Source: Embleya sp045207785
GTDB lineage: Bacteria; Actinomycetota; Actinomycetes; Streptomycetales; Streptomycetaceae
Reading direction: 5' to 3'
DNA length: 64,000 nt
NCBI RefSeq assembly: GCF_045207785.1
Contig: NZ_CP108776.1
Location: 1,612,001-1,676,000 of the forward strand
Shown piece after piece: positions 17,590 through 25,967 of the stretch. The notes under the pieces were generated by a model, which saw only the letters and a program-made list of their open reading frames with translations, was not told the origin of the DNA and searched no databases. Position 1 is the first letter of the stretch, and every line of letters begins with the position of its first letter. The position numbers and the translations under genes are program-made.

Positions 17590-18258
17590 TCAAGCCGTGC
17601 GCGGGCCGGGGAACGGTCCCGGTGTCGGGTCGGTCGGGCGGCCGGCGCCGCCGTGCGTGCCGCCCGGGTCGCCGGCGCCGGCGATGCCGTCGAGCAGCCA
17701 GGTGATCGCGTCGGCCGGTGCGCGGCCGCCGGTGTCGAACACGTCCGCCGCGTCGATCGCGGCGAGCGACGCGCCGAGAGTGCCGATGTGCCCGCCGGCC
17801 TCGACGACGGCGGCCAGTTCGGGCAGCACCTGGACCTCCTCCACCCGCAGGTGCGCGTCGATGGTCTCGATCACGGCCTCGACGGCGGCGGCCACCATCC
17901 AGGCGCGCTCGGGGTCGTGGGCGAGGCCGCCGATCATCGCGGTGACGACGCCGAGGTCGTGGTCGAGCCGGTGGTGGTCGGCCTCCAGGCGGTTGAGCAG
18001 CAGCCGCAGCTCGGGCCGGCACGCGCGCAGCACGGGCCACAGGTGGGTGTCCTCGTACTCGTGATGGGCCATCAGGATCCGGGCGACCAGCCGCCATTGG
18101 GCCAGGACGTCGGTCCCGGCCGCGCGGCCGTCGCCGTGCGGCGAGCGGATCCGCCCGGGCATCGGGGCGAGGTCGCGGCGCAGCGCGGTGTGCACGAGGC
18201 GGATTCCGGTGAAGCGCAGGAGCGGGGACGGTACGGCGGCCTCGGGGGCGACGGGCAT
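17590..18258 (-). CDS. Hemerythrin-like (HHE domain) protein
   Basis: A 222-residue helical protein with a hemerythrin-type four-helix region. Putative di-iron ligands are spaced in ILMAHHEYEDTHLWP, LEADHHRLDHDLG and IDAHLRVEEVQVLPEL, matching the H...HxxxE...H...HxxxE pattern. The C-terminal 40 residues are Pro/Gly-rich and probably disordered. The ATG at 18258 has AAGGAA seven bases upstream; an upstream in-frame start would add an Arg-rich, unlikely extension. HHE proteins in actinomycetes are linked to oxygen, NO or peroxide sensing and repair, but no specific role can be inferred. It is followed 214 bases later by the ATP-grasp pair. Confidence 0.8.
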   Translation of the reverse strand: MPVAPEAAVPSPLLRFTGIRLVHTALRRDLAPMPGRIRSPHGDGRAAGTDVLAQWRLVARILMAHHEYEDTHLWPVLRACRPELRLLLNRLEADHHRLDHDLGVVTAMIGGLAHDPERAWMVAAAVEAVIETIDAHLRVEEVQVLPELAAVVEAGGHIGTLGASLAAIDAADVFDTGGRAPADAITWLLDGIAGAGDPGGTHGGAGRPTDPTPGPFPGPRTA

Positions 18259-18416
18259 GGCGCGGTTCCTTCGGGGACGACGGTGCGGCCGGGGCCGCAG
18301 GGACGCGTCAGTGTCACGCGCGTCGATCAACGTCCGATGCCCGTTCGATCAACGCCCGCCGGGGCCTGCCTCCCGACCGCGAAGGCCCCGAACGGAAAGG
18401 CCCCCGAACGCGAAGG

Positions 18417-18455
18417 CCCCCGGCCGCGGCGCGGGGGGCGCGCCGCGGACGGGGG
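18417..18455 (-). terminator. GC-rich hairpin terminator candidate
   Basis: A long stem with a perfect inner arm CCGCGGCGCG (18424-18433) and CGCGCCGCGG (18439-18448), extended by CCCCC (18417-18421) and GGGGG (18451-18455). It begins 54 bases after the stop of the minus-strand gene ending at 18509. It is the likely transcription end of that gene, although there is no T-run. Short repeats of GAAGGCCC follow it. Confidence 0.55.
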
Positions 18456-18508
18456 CGATCGCGACCGGGTCGGGCCGGTGGGGCCCGGGTGGACCGGTCC
18501 GCGTCGGG

Positions 18509-19600
18509 TCAGGAGACCCGGGTGATCCTGAGCGTCAGCGTGTAGTCGGCGTCGCCGTCGCTGAACCGGCGGATGATATCCATCGTCGAGCCGACGTTCG
18601 GGACCTGCTTGGCCACGACGCTGCCGGTGAACACGAATGTGTTGTCCGCGATGTGGTCGTCGTCCAGGAAGGTCAGCAGCCACTGGAGTACGCCGCCCAG
18701 GCCCGCGACGACCGCGCCGACCCACGCGGCCACGCCGCTCGCGACCAGGATGCCCGATGCCGCCGCGAACGCCGCGGCGAAGCCGGCCTTGATCTTGGCG
18801 GTGTCGCCCTCGTCGTGCTCGAACAGCGAGACCAGCGAACCGATCTCGCCTTGGGGCAGCGCCTGCGGTGCGCAGTTCTGGCCCCAGACACAGCCTTCGG
18901 AGGAGCCGAAGGTGCGGGTCTCACCGCTGTCCACATCACCGAACACCTGGCTGCGCGTGGTGACGGTGATCCCCGAACCGAGCGATCCGAAGATCCAGTA
19001 GGGCTCGTTGGACGGGCCGAAGATGCTGTCGGTCGCCCGGTCGACGCACCGGAACGACACGGCCTTGATGGTGAATCGGGCGCCCGCGGGAGCGGCCCCG
19101 GCCTCGGTCGCGACCAGCATCGCCGAGCCGTGTTCGCGCAGTACCTCGCGCGCGGGCATCGTGAAGTCCTGCAGCCGCGCCCGGCCGGCGTGGATGGCCG
19201 CGACATCGACGTTGGTTACGTTGGGCCGGGCCAGGACCGCCCGGGTGATCTCCCGCGCGTCGCGCGCGAGGTCGGCCGCCGCGTAGTTCTGCTTGACGTC
19301 CAACTGCGCGAACCGCGCCGGGAAGATCTGATTCCGCAGCGACTGCGGCATGCGCTTCTCGGTCTCGCCGTGCTGCCGGATCTCCTCGTCGCTGAACCCG
19401 TTCTTCTTGAACGCGTCGACGATGCCGGCCTCCAGGTCCGTCAGCCGAGCGCCGTCGGCGACCTTGGCGAAGCTGTGCAACACAATCGCCAACAGCCAGT
19501 TGCCGTCCTTGTTCGCGGCCATCTTTCGTTGAACGGCCGCGCCCCTTCCCTTCCCCTGAACGAGATCGTCGAGGATCCGAGTGGGATTCCTTGCTGCCAT
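18509..19600 (-). CDS. Hypothetical protein, unrecognised two-part architecture
   Basis: A 363-residue protein of unknown family. The N-terminal 150 residues are predicted mostly helical and charged (HSFAKVADGARLTDLEAG, then FKKNGFSDEEIRQHGE). The C-terminal half is beta-rich, with a conserved-looking FRCVDRATDSIFGPSNEPYW segment and two cysteines in EGCVWGQNC. It also has an internal hydrophobic Ala/Gly stretch (about residues 285-325) that could insert in a membrane or be a buried helical hairpin. No signal peptide is seen. Start 19600 has GGAAGG just upstream; an ATG six codons earlier is possible. It is monocistronic, with a hairpin after its stop. The mix of helical head and glycine-rich hydrophobic hairpin is reminiscent of pore-forming proteins, but that is speculation. 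Confidence 0.65.
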   Translation of the reverse strand: MAARNPTRILDDLVQGKGRGAAVQRKMAANKDGNWLLAIVLHSFAKVADGARLTDLEAGIVDAFKKNGFSDEEIRQHGETEKRMPQSLRNQIFPARFAQLDVKQNYAAADLARDAREITRAVLARPNVTNVDVAAIHAGRARLQDFTMPAREVLREHGSAMLVATEAGAAPAGARFTIKAVSFRCVDRATDSIFGPSNEPYWIFGSLGSGITVTTRSQVFGDVDSGETRTFGSSEGCVWGQNCAPQALPQGEIGSLVSLFEHDEGDTAKIKAGFAAAFAAASGILVASGVAAWVGAVVAGLGGVLQWLLTFLDDDHIADNTFVFTGSVVAKQVPNVGSTMDIIRRFSDGDADYTLTLRITRVS

Positions 19601-20889
19601 GACCTTCCACCTCTTCACGAGAGCGGATCACCCGATTGCCGGGCCGTACGGCAGATACGCGCACAGCTTCGTACCGATCGCCGGATCTGTCGCGGTTTAC
19701 CCGACAAGTAACATCCCGCATTCCGTTCGATCGAACAGTTGTCCATTCGATCGACGGCGATCGAAATCGGTCACGGACCTGCCGTGCTCATGCACCCGAC
19801 GCGGTCGCGGACCCGCCGCGGCGCGGCGAACCGTCGGGGCAACGACCGTCGACACGGCGACGGTCAGGGGCGGGGCGCGAGGCCGGCCATGATCAGGCAG
19901 TCGACGTCGTCGAAGGCTGTCGGGGCGGCCGGATCGTCAAGCCGGACCCCGCCGCGATTGCGCGCACGAACGCGTGGTCGCGCACGGTCCGTTCGCGAGG
20001 AGCCCGGCCGGACAACTCGGGTACAGCCAACGAACCTTGCACGACCACGAGGGTCAACTCACCTGCGGATCCGGACACTTGGCTACCCGAATCCGAAGTT
20101 GCGATGGAACATCCGCTCCCACGACCCGACGCGTCGTCCGCCCGGGCCGGACGGGAGGGTGAGCCCCGACGGGCCTCAGTACGGCAACGGACGCCCGGAA
20201 GGCGTCCGCAAGTCCACCGGCGGCTGCGGCCGCGGGGAAACGGGGCGTTTGACGATCCTGATCCGCGTCATGGCCACGTCCTCCTGGTCGATTCCGACTT
20301 CCGGCGCAGTGGCCGCGGTGCGCTCAAAGGGCATCACCTGCTACTTCGATACCCACCCAGCAGCCCCGAACCCTTCGCCCACGGCGAACAACCCCGGAAT
20401 CCCACACTCCGGACGGAATCCGGCTCATCCGCCACCCGATACACCCCCACCACGCGACCCAAACATCGACCGGGTCGTCATTTCGCCCCGAAACACCACC
20501 AAACCACGCCCTCCCCCACCCCAACTCGCCACCCGCCGGCCCTGGTTGCCCGATCCCTGACGATCCGGGGTCGGCGCCGGTGCCATCCGGTCACGACACC
20601 GGCCTCGATCGGCTCCGGCGCCCAACTCGCGGAAGCGGTGGCCCGGATCGATTCGTGGCAGGTGCGTCCTCGCGCGCCCGGGAGATCGCCCGGGTGTCGG
20701 GCGGTTCGGCCACGGACGCGCGCGCCGTCCGACTGTCGGACCGGCCGGGACCTCGGTGCGGTGGCCGCACGATTCGCCCCACCATTCGCCCGACGAACGC
20801 CGTCCGCCGTTGCGCCGAATGGCGGTCCGGCGGTCGCCCCATCCGCCGCCGAGGTGGTGAGGTGGCCTGGAGCAACATGGAGGCGCGAG
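19601..20889. other. Gene-poor 1.3 kb region
   Basis: No long frame here shows a family signature or a convincing start on either strand. The stretch 20340-20570 is skewed, with C and A enriched on the plus strand, unlike its neighbours. Two short minus-strand frames were considered: 19893-20078 (61 codons, GTG start, no ribosome site, unsupported) and the small frame at 20176-20271 listed separately. The right edge holds the GGAGG ribosome site of the alpha/beta hydrolase. Confidence 0.5.
20176..20271 (-). CDS. Possible small basic proline-rich peptide (31 aa, or 52 aa from an upstream ATG)
   Basis: ATG 20271 is preceded by a perfect AGGAGG with an eight-base spacer. The frame encodes MTRIRIVKRPVS, then PRPQPPVDLRTPSG, ending RPLPY before TGA. 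About 27 of 31 codons end in G or C. The frame also reads back in phase to ATG 20334 (52 residues, weaker ribosome site). The peptide is basic and Pro-rich with a hydroxy-aromatic C-terminus, which would suit a secreted or post-translationally modified peptide or a small regulator. No family is recognised and no modifying enzyme lies directly adjacent, so this is tentative. Confidence 0.3.
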   Translation of the reverse strand: MTRIRIVKRPVSPRPQPPVDLRTPSGRPLPY

Positions 20890-21699
20890 ATGGCCAACGT
20901 CGGCGTGAACGGTGTGTCGCTGTACTGCGAGATCCAGGGGACGGGGCCGAGCGTCGTCCTGGTCCACGGTTCGTGGGGTGACGCCGACGGCTGGGCTCGG
21001 GTCGCACCGGGGCTGGCCGAGCGCTGCACCGTGGTCTCGTACGACCGGCGCGGGCACAGCCGCAGCGAGGATCCGCCGTCCCAGGGCTCCGTGCACGAGG
21101 ACGTGGCGGACCTGGCCGGGCTGATCGAAGTTTTGGATCTCGGCCCGGCCTTCGTCTGCGGCAACTCGTACGGCTCGCTGATCACCCTTCGGCTGGCCGC
21201 GAGCCGGCCCGAACTGCTCCGGGGGATCGCCGTGCACGAGCCGCCGGGCATCGAGCTGCTGCGCGACGATCCGGACCTGCGGCCGATCGTCGAGGGCATC
21301 ACGATGGGGCAGGGACCGGTGCGCGCGCTCCTGGAGGCGGGCGAGTCCGCGGCGGCGGCCGAGCTGTTCGTCGACACCATCGCCTTCGGCCCGGGTGCAT
21401 GGGCACAGTTCCCCGCGCCCCTGCGGCACACCTTCATCACCAACGCTCCGACCTACCTCGACGAACTGCGCGACCCGGACGCCTTCGACCTCGACCTCGT
21501 GGCACTGCGCCGATTCACGGATCCCGTACTGCTCACCCACAGCGACGACACCGCACCCATGTTCGCCCTGGCCCTGGAGCGGATCGGGCGGTCCCTGCCG
21601 CAGGCCGAGCACCACCTGTACGCGTCCGCGGGCCACATGCCACACGTGTCACAGGCCGAGGAGTACATCCGCGTGACCCTCCCCCGCGCCCTCGAGTGA
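20890..21699 (+). CDS. Alpha/beta hydrolase
   Basis: A 269-residue alpha/beta-hydrolase-fold protein. The oxyanion motif is VLVHGSWGDADGW, the nucleophile elbow is FVCGNSYGSLI, the acid is probably Asp in PVLLTHSDDTAP and the catalytic histidine is in SAGHMPHVS. The length is typical of single-domain esterases, epoxide hydrolases and haloperoxidase-like hydrolases, and the substrate cannot be chosen from sequence. ATG 20890 has GGAGG with a seven-base spacer. It lies 84 bases upstream of the M24 peptidase gene on the same strand and could belong to the biosynthetic locus that follows. Confidence 0.85.
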   Translation: MANVGVNGVSLYCEIQGTGPSVVLVHGSWGDADGWARVAPGLAERCTVVSYDRRGHSRSEDPPSQGSVHEDVADLAGLIEVLDLGPAFVCGNSYGSLITLRLAASRPELLRGIAVHEPPGIELLRDDPDLRPIVEGITMGQGPVRALLEAGESAAAAELFVDTIAFGPGAWAQFPAPLRHTFITNAPTYLDELRDPDAFDLDLVALRRFTDPVLLTHSDDTAPMFALALERIGRSLPQAEHHLYASAGHMPHVSQAEEYIRVTLPRALE

Positions 21700-21783
21700 C
21701 ACCCACGTCCGAGCCATAGAAGTGTCATATGTGAAATGGTACTGTCCCCCTGAGAATCGGAACATGACGATCGGGGGCGCGCG

Positions 21784-23232
21784 ATGAAGCCGCAGGACGA
21801 GGTACGCGGTGGCGAGAGTCACGACCGTAGGGTGTCGGCCGCGTTGGCCGAGTCCTTCCGGCAAGGGTGGGCGGATACGGGACTGAAGCTGCAACCCGTG
21901 CCCGGGGCGGTGTACGCGGCCAAGCGGCGTGCGGCGTTGTCCGAGCGGTTCCCCGGTGAGCGGATCATCGTTCCGTCGGGCGGGCTCAAGACCCGCAGCA
22001 ACGACTTCGACTACACGTTCCGGCCGCACTCCGCATTCATCCATCTCACCGCCGAGCAGGGGACGCAGGCGGTCCCCGACAGCGTCCTCGTCTTCGAACC
22101 CACCGGGAACGGCCACTCGGTCACCCTGTTCACCCGGCCGCGCTCGCCGCGCGACGGCGAGCACAACCGCGCGGAGCTCTACAGCGACCGGCACCACGGC
22201 GAGTTCTGGGTGGGGCGGCGCCGGACGCTGTCGGAGACCGCCGACGCCTTCGGTGTCGAGGTCGCCGCGCGCGACGACCTGGAACGGGCCCTCGGCGGGA
22301 ACGTCCCGACCCGGGTGGTGCGCGGCGAGGACGTGCTCGTCGACGGGCTGGTGGCACCGGCCCGCGAGGCCGAGGCCGAACTGCTCACCTTCCTGTCGGA
22401 GTCGCGGCTGGTCAAGGACGAGTGGGAGGTCGAGCAGCTGAGCGCGGCCGTGGGGTACACGGTCGCCGGATTCCACGACGTCGTCGGCGAGTTGCGCCAC
22501 GCCACGAGCCTCGCGCGGGGCGAGCGCTGGATCGAGGGCACCTTCAACCGGCGGGCCCGCCTGGACGGCTACGGACTGGGCTTCGAGACCATCGCGGCGG
22601 CCGGCGCGCACGCGTGCGTCCTGCACTGGATGCACAACGACGGCCCGGTGCGGGACGGCGACCTGCTGCTGCTCGACGCCGGCGTCGAGGCCGACTCCTT
22701 CTACACCGGCGACGTCACCCGGACGCTGCCGGTCAGCGGACGCTTCACCGACGTACAGCGCCGGGTCTACGACCTGGTCTTCGCCGCCCAGTCGGCGGGT
22801 ATCGCCGCGCTGCGGCCCGGTGCGCGGTTCGGCGACTTCCACGACGCCGCGATGCGCGTCGTCGCCGAGGGCCTCGATGCCTGGGGCCTGCTGCCCGGCG
22901 GCGCCGAGGCGGCCCTCGCCCCCGACTCCGGCCTGTATCGCCGGTTCACCATCTGCGGCTCGGGCCACATGCTCGGCCTGGACTGCCACGACTGCGCCAG
23001 TGCCCGTCGCCAGACCTACCTGGACGGCGTGCTCGAGGCCGGCCACGTCCTCACCGTCGAGCCCGGCCTGTACTTCCAGCCCGACGATCTGACCATCCCG
23101 GAGGAACTGCGCGGCATCGGTGTCCGGATCGAGGACGACTTCCTCGTCACCACCGACGGCGCGGTCTGCCTGTCGGCGGGCCTGCCCCGCGGCGCGGACG
23201 AGGTCGAGGCCTGGATGGCGTCGCTGCGATGA
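21784..23232 (+). CDS. Xaa-Pro aminopeptidase-like M24B metallopeptidase (copy 1)
   Basis: A 482-residue protein with an aminopeptidase-P N-terminal domain (about residues 40-180) and a C-terminal pita-bread M24 domain. The five di-metal ligands are present: Asp in LLLDAGVEADS, Asp in FYTGDVTRTLP, His in SGHMLGLDCHD, Glu in TVEPGLYFQ and Glu in GVRIEDDFLV. It is clearly paralogous to the M24 protein encoded at 28864-30339 (shared HMLGLD-x-HDC and TVEPGLY/TMEPGLY cores). Its stop overlaps the ATG of the LAL regulator, an unusual pairing of a peptidase and a pathway regulator. It would remove N-terminal residues before proline, perhaps maturing or detoxifying the local product. Confidence 0.88.
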   Translation: MKPQDEVRGGESHDRRVSAALAESFRQGWADTGLKLQPVPGAVYAAKRRAALSERFPGERIIVPSGGLKTRSNDFDYTFRPHSAFIHLTAEQGTQAVPDSVLVFEPTGNGHSVTLFTRPRSPRDGEHNRAELYSDRHHGEFWVGRRRTLSETADAFGVEVAARDDLERALGGNVPTRVVRGEDVLVDGLVAPAREAEAELLTFLSESRLVKDEWEVEQLSAAVGYTVAGFHDVVGELRHATSLARGERWIEGTFNRRARLDGYGLGFETIAAAGAHACVLHWMHNDGPVRDGDLLLLDAGVEADSFYTGDVTRTLPVSGRFTDVQRRVYDLVFAAQSAGIAALRPGARFGDFHDAAMRVVAEGLDAWGLLPGGAEAALAPDSGLYRRFTICGSGHMLGLDCHDCASARRQTYLDGVLEAGHVLTVEPGLYFQPDDLTIPEELRGIGVRIEDDFLVTTDGAVCLSAGLPRGADEVEAWMASLR

Positions 23233-25940
23233 CCGCGCGCCGCCCGCTGGTGGACCAGGTCGGCGGCCAGTTGCGGCAGGCCGGCGCGGTGGCCGTGGTC
23301 GGGCCCACCGGGTTCGGCAAGTCCGCAGTCCTGGACGCCGTGTGCACGGCATGGCAGGCGGCCGGGGATCCGGTGGTACGGCTCAGCTCGGCCCCCGCCG
23401 ACACGCACATCGCCTACGCGCCCCTGATGGACCTGTTCACCGCCTGCCCGGCCGAGGTGTACGGCGAACTGTCGGATCCCCAGCGCTCGGCGATGGACTG
23501 GGTGCTGCGCCGTGTCGCGGGGCCGGAACCCGACACCGCGACCTTCCGGGTCACGGTCCTGTCCTGCCTTCAGGCATGGGGGCGGCGGGCCCGGCCGCTG
23601 CTGGCCGCCGACGACGTGCAGTGGTGGGGGCCGGGCAGCCTGGACGTCTTCGGCTTCGCCGCGCGGCGCAGCCGCGGCAGCGTGTCGCTGCTGGCGGCGC
23701 TGCGGCCCGACGGCCCGTCGCCGCACGACGTCCTCGGCGGCGGCGCGGTCGAGATCGGGATCCCCCCGCTCAGCCCGCAGGAGTCGGCGGCCGTCGTGCG
23801 ATCCTTCGGCATCCCGCTGCGGACCGCCGGTCGCATCCACACCGCGACCGGCGGCAGCCCGCGCCTGGTCTCGGACATCACCGCCGGGCTGGCCCGCGCC
23901 GGGATGCCGGCCACGGCGCTGGACGCCAAGCCGCTGGCCCCGTACGCGCGCAAGGCGATGCGCGCCTGGCTGGCCGACCTGGCCGAACCGGTGCGCCGGG
24001 TCCTGCTGCTGGCGGCGCTGGCGGCCGATCCCTCGCTCGACGCCATCCGCCGCGCCGCCGGTCCGTCCGCCGACGCCGCCCTGGCCGCCGCCGAGGCCGC
24101 CGGGCTGATCCGCGTGGCCGACGGCGCCGTGGCCTTCCCGGCACCGGTCGTGCGGGAGGGCATCGTCGCCGAGGTCGGCGGCGAGGCGGTGCGCCGCGCC
24201 CACCACGCCCTGGCGGCGGCCTCGGCCGGGGCCGACGACCGGACGTGGCACGAGGCGTCCGCCCTGGCCCCGGCCGAGGTCGCCCCGCGCCTGGTCCCCG
24301 TGCTCGCCGATGCCGCCGCGGCCGCGCGGGAGCAGGGCGACCACACCCGGGCCGCCGAGTTCGCCCTGCTGGCGGTCGACCGCGCCGGCGGCACCCGGCC
24401 CGACCTGCTCGTCGCGGCCGCCTGGGACGCCGAGGCAGCCGGGCGCTTCGATCTCGCCTGGACGGCCATGGACCGGCTGGACCGGACCCGGGCCGGGCCC
24501 GCGGCACGCGCCCAGGCCCGGATCGCCGTCGTCGACGCCGCCGGGCGGGGCGCCGCGCTACTGGCGGACGTCGCGGCCCAGGCGCTGGCCGACGCCACGG
24601 CCGCCGCCGAGCCGGCGCTGGTCTCGGCGGCGCATCTGCGTCTCGCCTGGAGCGCGCACCTGAACCGGGGCTACCCCGCCGAGGCCCTGGCGCACGCGCG
24701 GAACGCCGTGGAGTGGGCGGAGCGGTCCGGCGACCCGGCGTCGCGCGCCGCCGCCATCACCCTGACCGCCCGGATCCAGCAGGGCCGGGGCTCGCCGGAC
24801 CACGCCGGGACCCTTCGCCTCGCGCTGGGACCGGGCGCGGCGACCGGGACCGGCCGGATCGCCTACGATCCGCGGCGGGTCGCCGTCTGCTTCGCCTTAC
24901 TGGACGACCGGCTCGCCGAGGCCGCACGGCTGCTCGACGAGCTCCGCCCGGCGGCCGGACGAGCCGGTGGCCCCGCCGATCTGGTTCGCCTCCTCGGCAG
25001 CACCGTCCAGGTCCACGCGCACGGCGGCGACGGTCGGGCCGCCCGCGAGGAGGCCCGCCGGCTGCTGGCCCTGGCCCGCGACCTGGGCGCGTCCCCCGGC
25101 CCGCCGTGGTACGCGGCGGCGACCGCCGAACTCGCGGGCGGAACCCTGAAGCAGGCGCTCGCGTACGCGGAGCTGGGCCTGACGGCGTCGGAGGAGGAGA
25201 CGGACACGGTCTTCGCCGCGCACTGCCTGCACCTGTCCGGGATGACGCGGCTGCTCCTGCGGGACACCGCCGGAGCCCTGGCGGATCTGCTCCGGGTGCG
25301 GGATCTGGTGCGGGAGCTGTCCATCGGGGATCCGGCGGCGATCCGCTACGACGCCGACCTCGCCGAAGCCCTTGTCGCCGCCGGGGATCTCGAGGCCGCG
25401 ACGCGGACCGTCTCGGGTGCCCGATGTCGGGCCGAGGAGCTGGGGCGGCGCGGTGTCTTGGCCTCGCTCGACCGTGCCGAGGCGCTGTGCCGCACGGCGG
25501 CCGGCGAATTCGCGCCGGCCGAGAAGCTGCTCGCCCGGGCCCTCGACGCCTTCGAACGGTTGGGGTATCCGCTGGAGTGCGGCCGGGTGCTGCTGACCCA
25601 CTCTGCCGTCGAACACCGGCGCAGGCGCCCGGCCCGCGCCAGGGAACTGCACGCGGAGGCCGAGGCGGTGTTCCACAAGGCGGGTGCGCCGCTGTGGCAG
25701 CCGTGCCGGCCGAAGCGGACCGGGGCGCCGGCCTGGCTCGCGGGTTTGACGGACGCGGAGCAACGGATCGCCGAGCTGGTCGCCGACGGGTCCGGCAACC
25801 GTGACATCGCGGCCTCCCTGTACGTCAGCGTCAAGACCGTCGAGGCGGTGCTCACCCGGATCTATCGCAAGCTCGGCGTGCGGTCGCGGATCCAGTTGGT
25901 GGCACTCGTCCACAAGGACAAGCGCCACCCGAACCGGTGA
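23229..25940 (+). CDS. LAL-type LuxR family transcriptional regulator
   Basis: A 903-residue large ATP-binding LuxR regulator. Walker A is GPTGFGKS (residues 25-32) and Walker B-like is PLLAADDVQWW. A long Ala/Leu-rich TPR-like middle section follows, and the C-terminal LuxR helix-turn-helix (about 835-895) contains LTDAEQRIAELVADGSGN and SVKTVEAVLTRIYRKLGV. LAL proteins are typical pathway activators of actinomycete secondary metabolism. The ATG overlaps the M24 peptidase stop (ATGA). It converges with the 12-gene biosynthetic operon ending at 25968, so it is the most likely local activator. Its binding site is not identifiable here. Confidence 0.9.
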   Translation: MTARRPLVDQVGGQLRQAGAVAVVGPTGFGKSAVLDAVCTAWQAAGDPVVRLSSAPADTHIAYAPLMDLFTACPAEVYGELSDPQRSAMDWVLRRVAGPEPDTATFRVTVLSCLQAWGRRARPLLAADDVQWWGPGSLDVFGFAARRSRGSVSLLAALRPDGPSPHDVLGGGAVEIGIPPLSPQESAAVVRSFGIPLRTAGRIHTATGGSPRLVSDITAGLARAGMPATALDAKPLAPYARKAMRAWLADLAEPVRRVLLLAALAADPSLDAIRRAAGPSADAALAAAEAAGLIRVADGAVAFPAPVVREGIVAEVGGEAVRRAHHALAAASAGADDRTWHEASALAPAEVAPRLVPVLADAAAAAREQGDHTRAAEFALLAVDRAGGTRPDLLVAAAWDAEAAGRFDLAWTAMDRLDRTRAGPAARAQARIAVVDAAGRGAALLADVAAQALADATAAAEPALVSAAHLRLAWSAHLNRGYPAEALAHARNAVEWAERSGDPASRAAAITLTARIQQGRGSPDHAGTLRLALGPGAATGTGRIAYDPRRVAVCFALLDDRLAEAARLLDELRPAAGRAGGPADLVRLLGSTVQVHAHGGDGRAAREEARRLLALARDLGASPGPPWYAAATAELAGGTLKQALAYAELGLTASEEETDTVFAAHCLHLSGMTRLLLRDTAGALADLLRVRDLVRELSIGDPAAIRYDADLAEALVAAGDLEAATRTVSGARCRAEELGRRGVLASLDRAEALCRTAAGEFAPAEKLLARALDAFERLGYPLECGRVLLTHSAVEHRRRRPARARELHAEAEAVFHKAGAPLWQPCRPKRTGAPAWLAGLTDAEQRIAELVADGSGNRDIAASLYVSVKTVEAVLTRIYRKLGVRSRIQLVALVHKDKRHPNR

Positions 25941-25967
25941 CGTGGTCGGGGACGCTCCCCGTGGACG

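Noticed and set aside
17530..17590. tRNA-like T-arm in the gap before the hemerythrin-like gene stop
   Set aside because: The minus strand reads GGATTCGATTCC with one extra loop base, and no acceptor, D or anticodon arm is found at the right distance.
19893..20078. 61-codon minus-strand frame from a GTG
   Set aside because: No ribosome site, no family resemblance and mixed codon bias. It is listed only as part of the gene-poor region.
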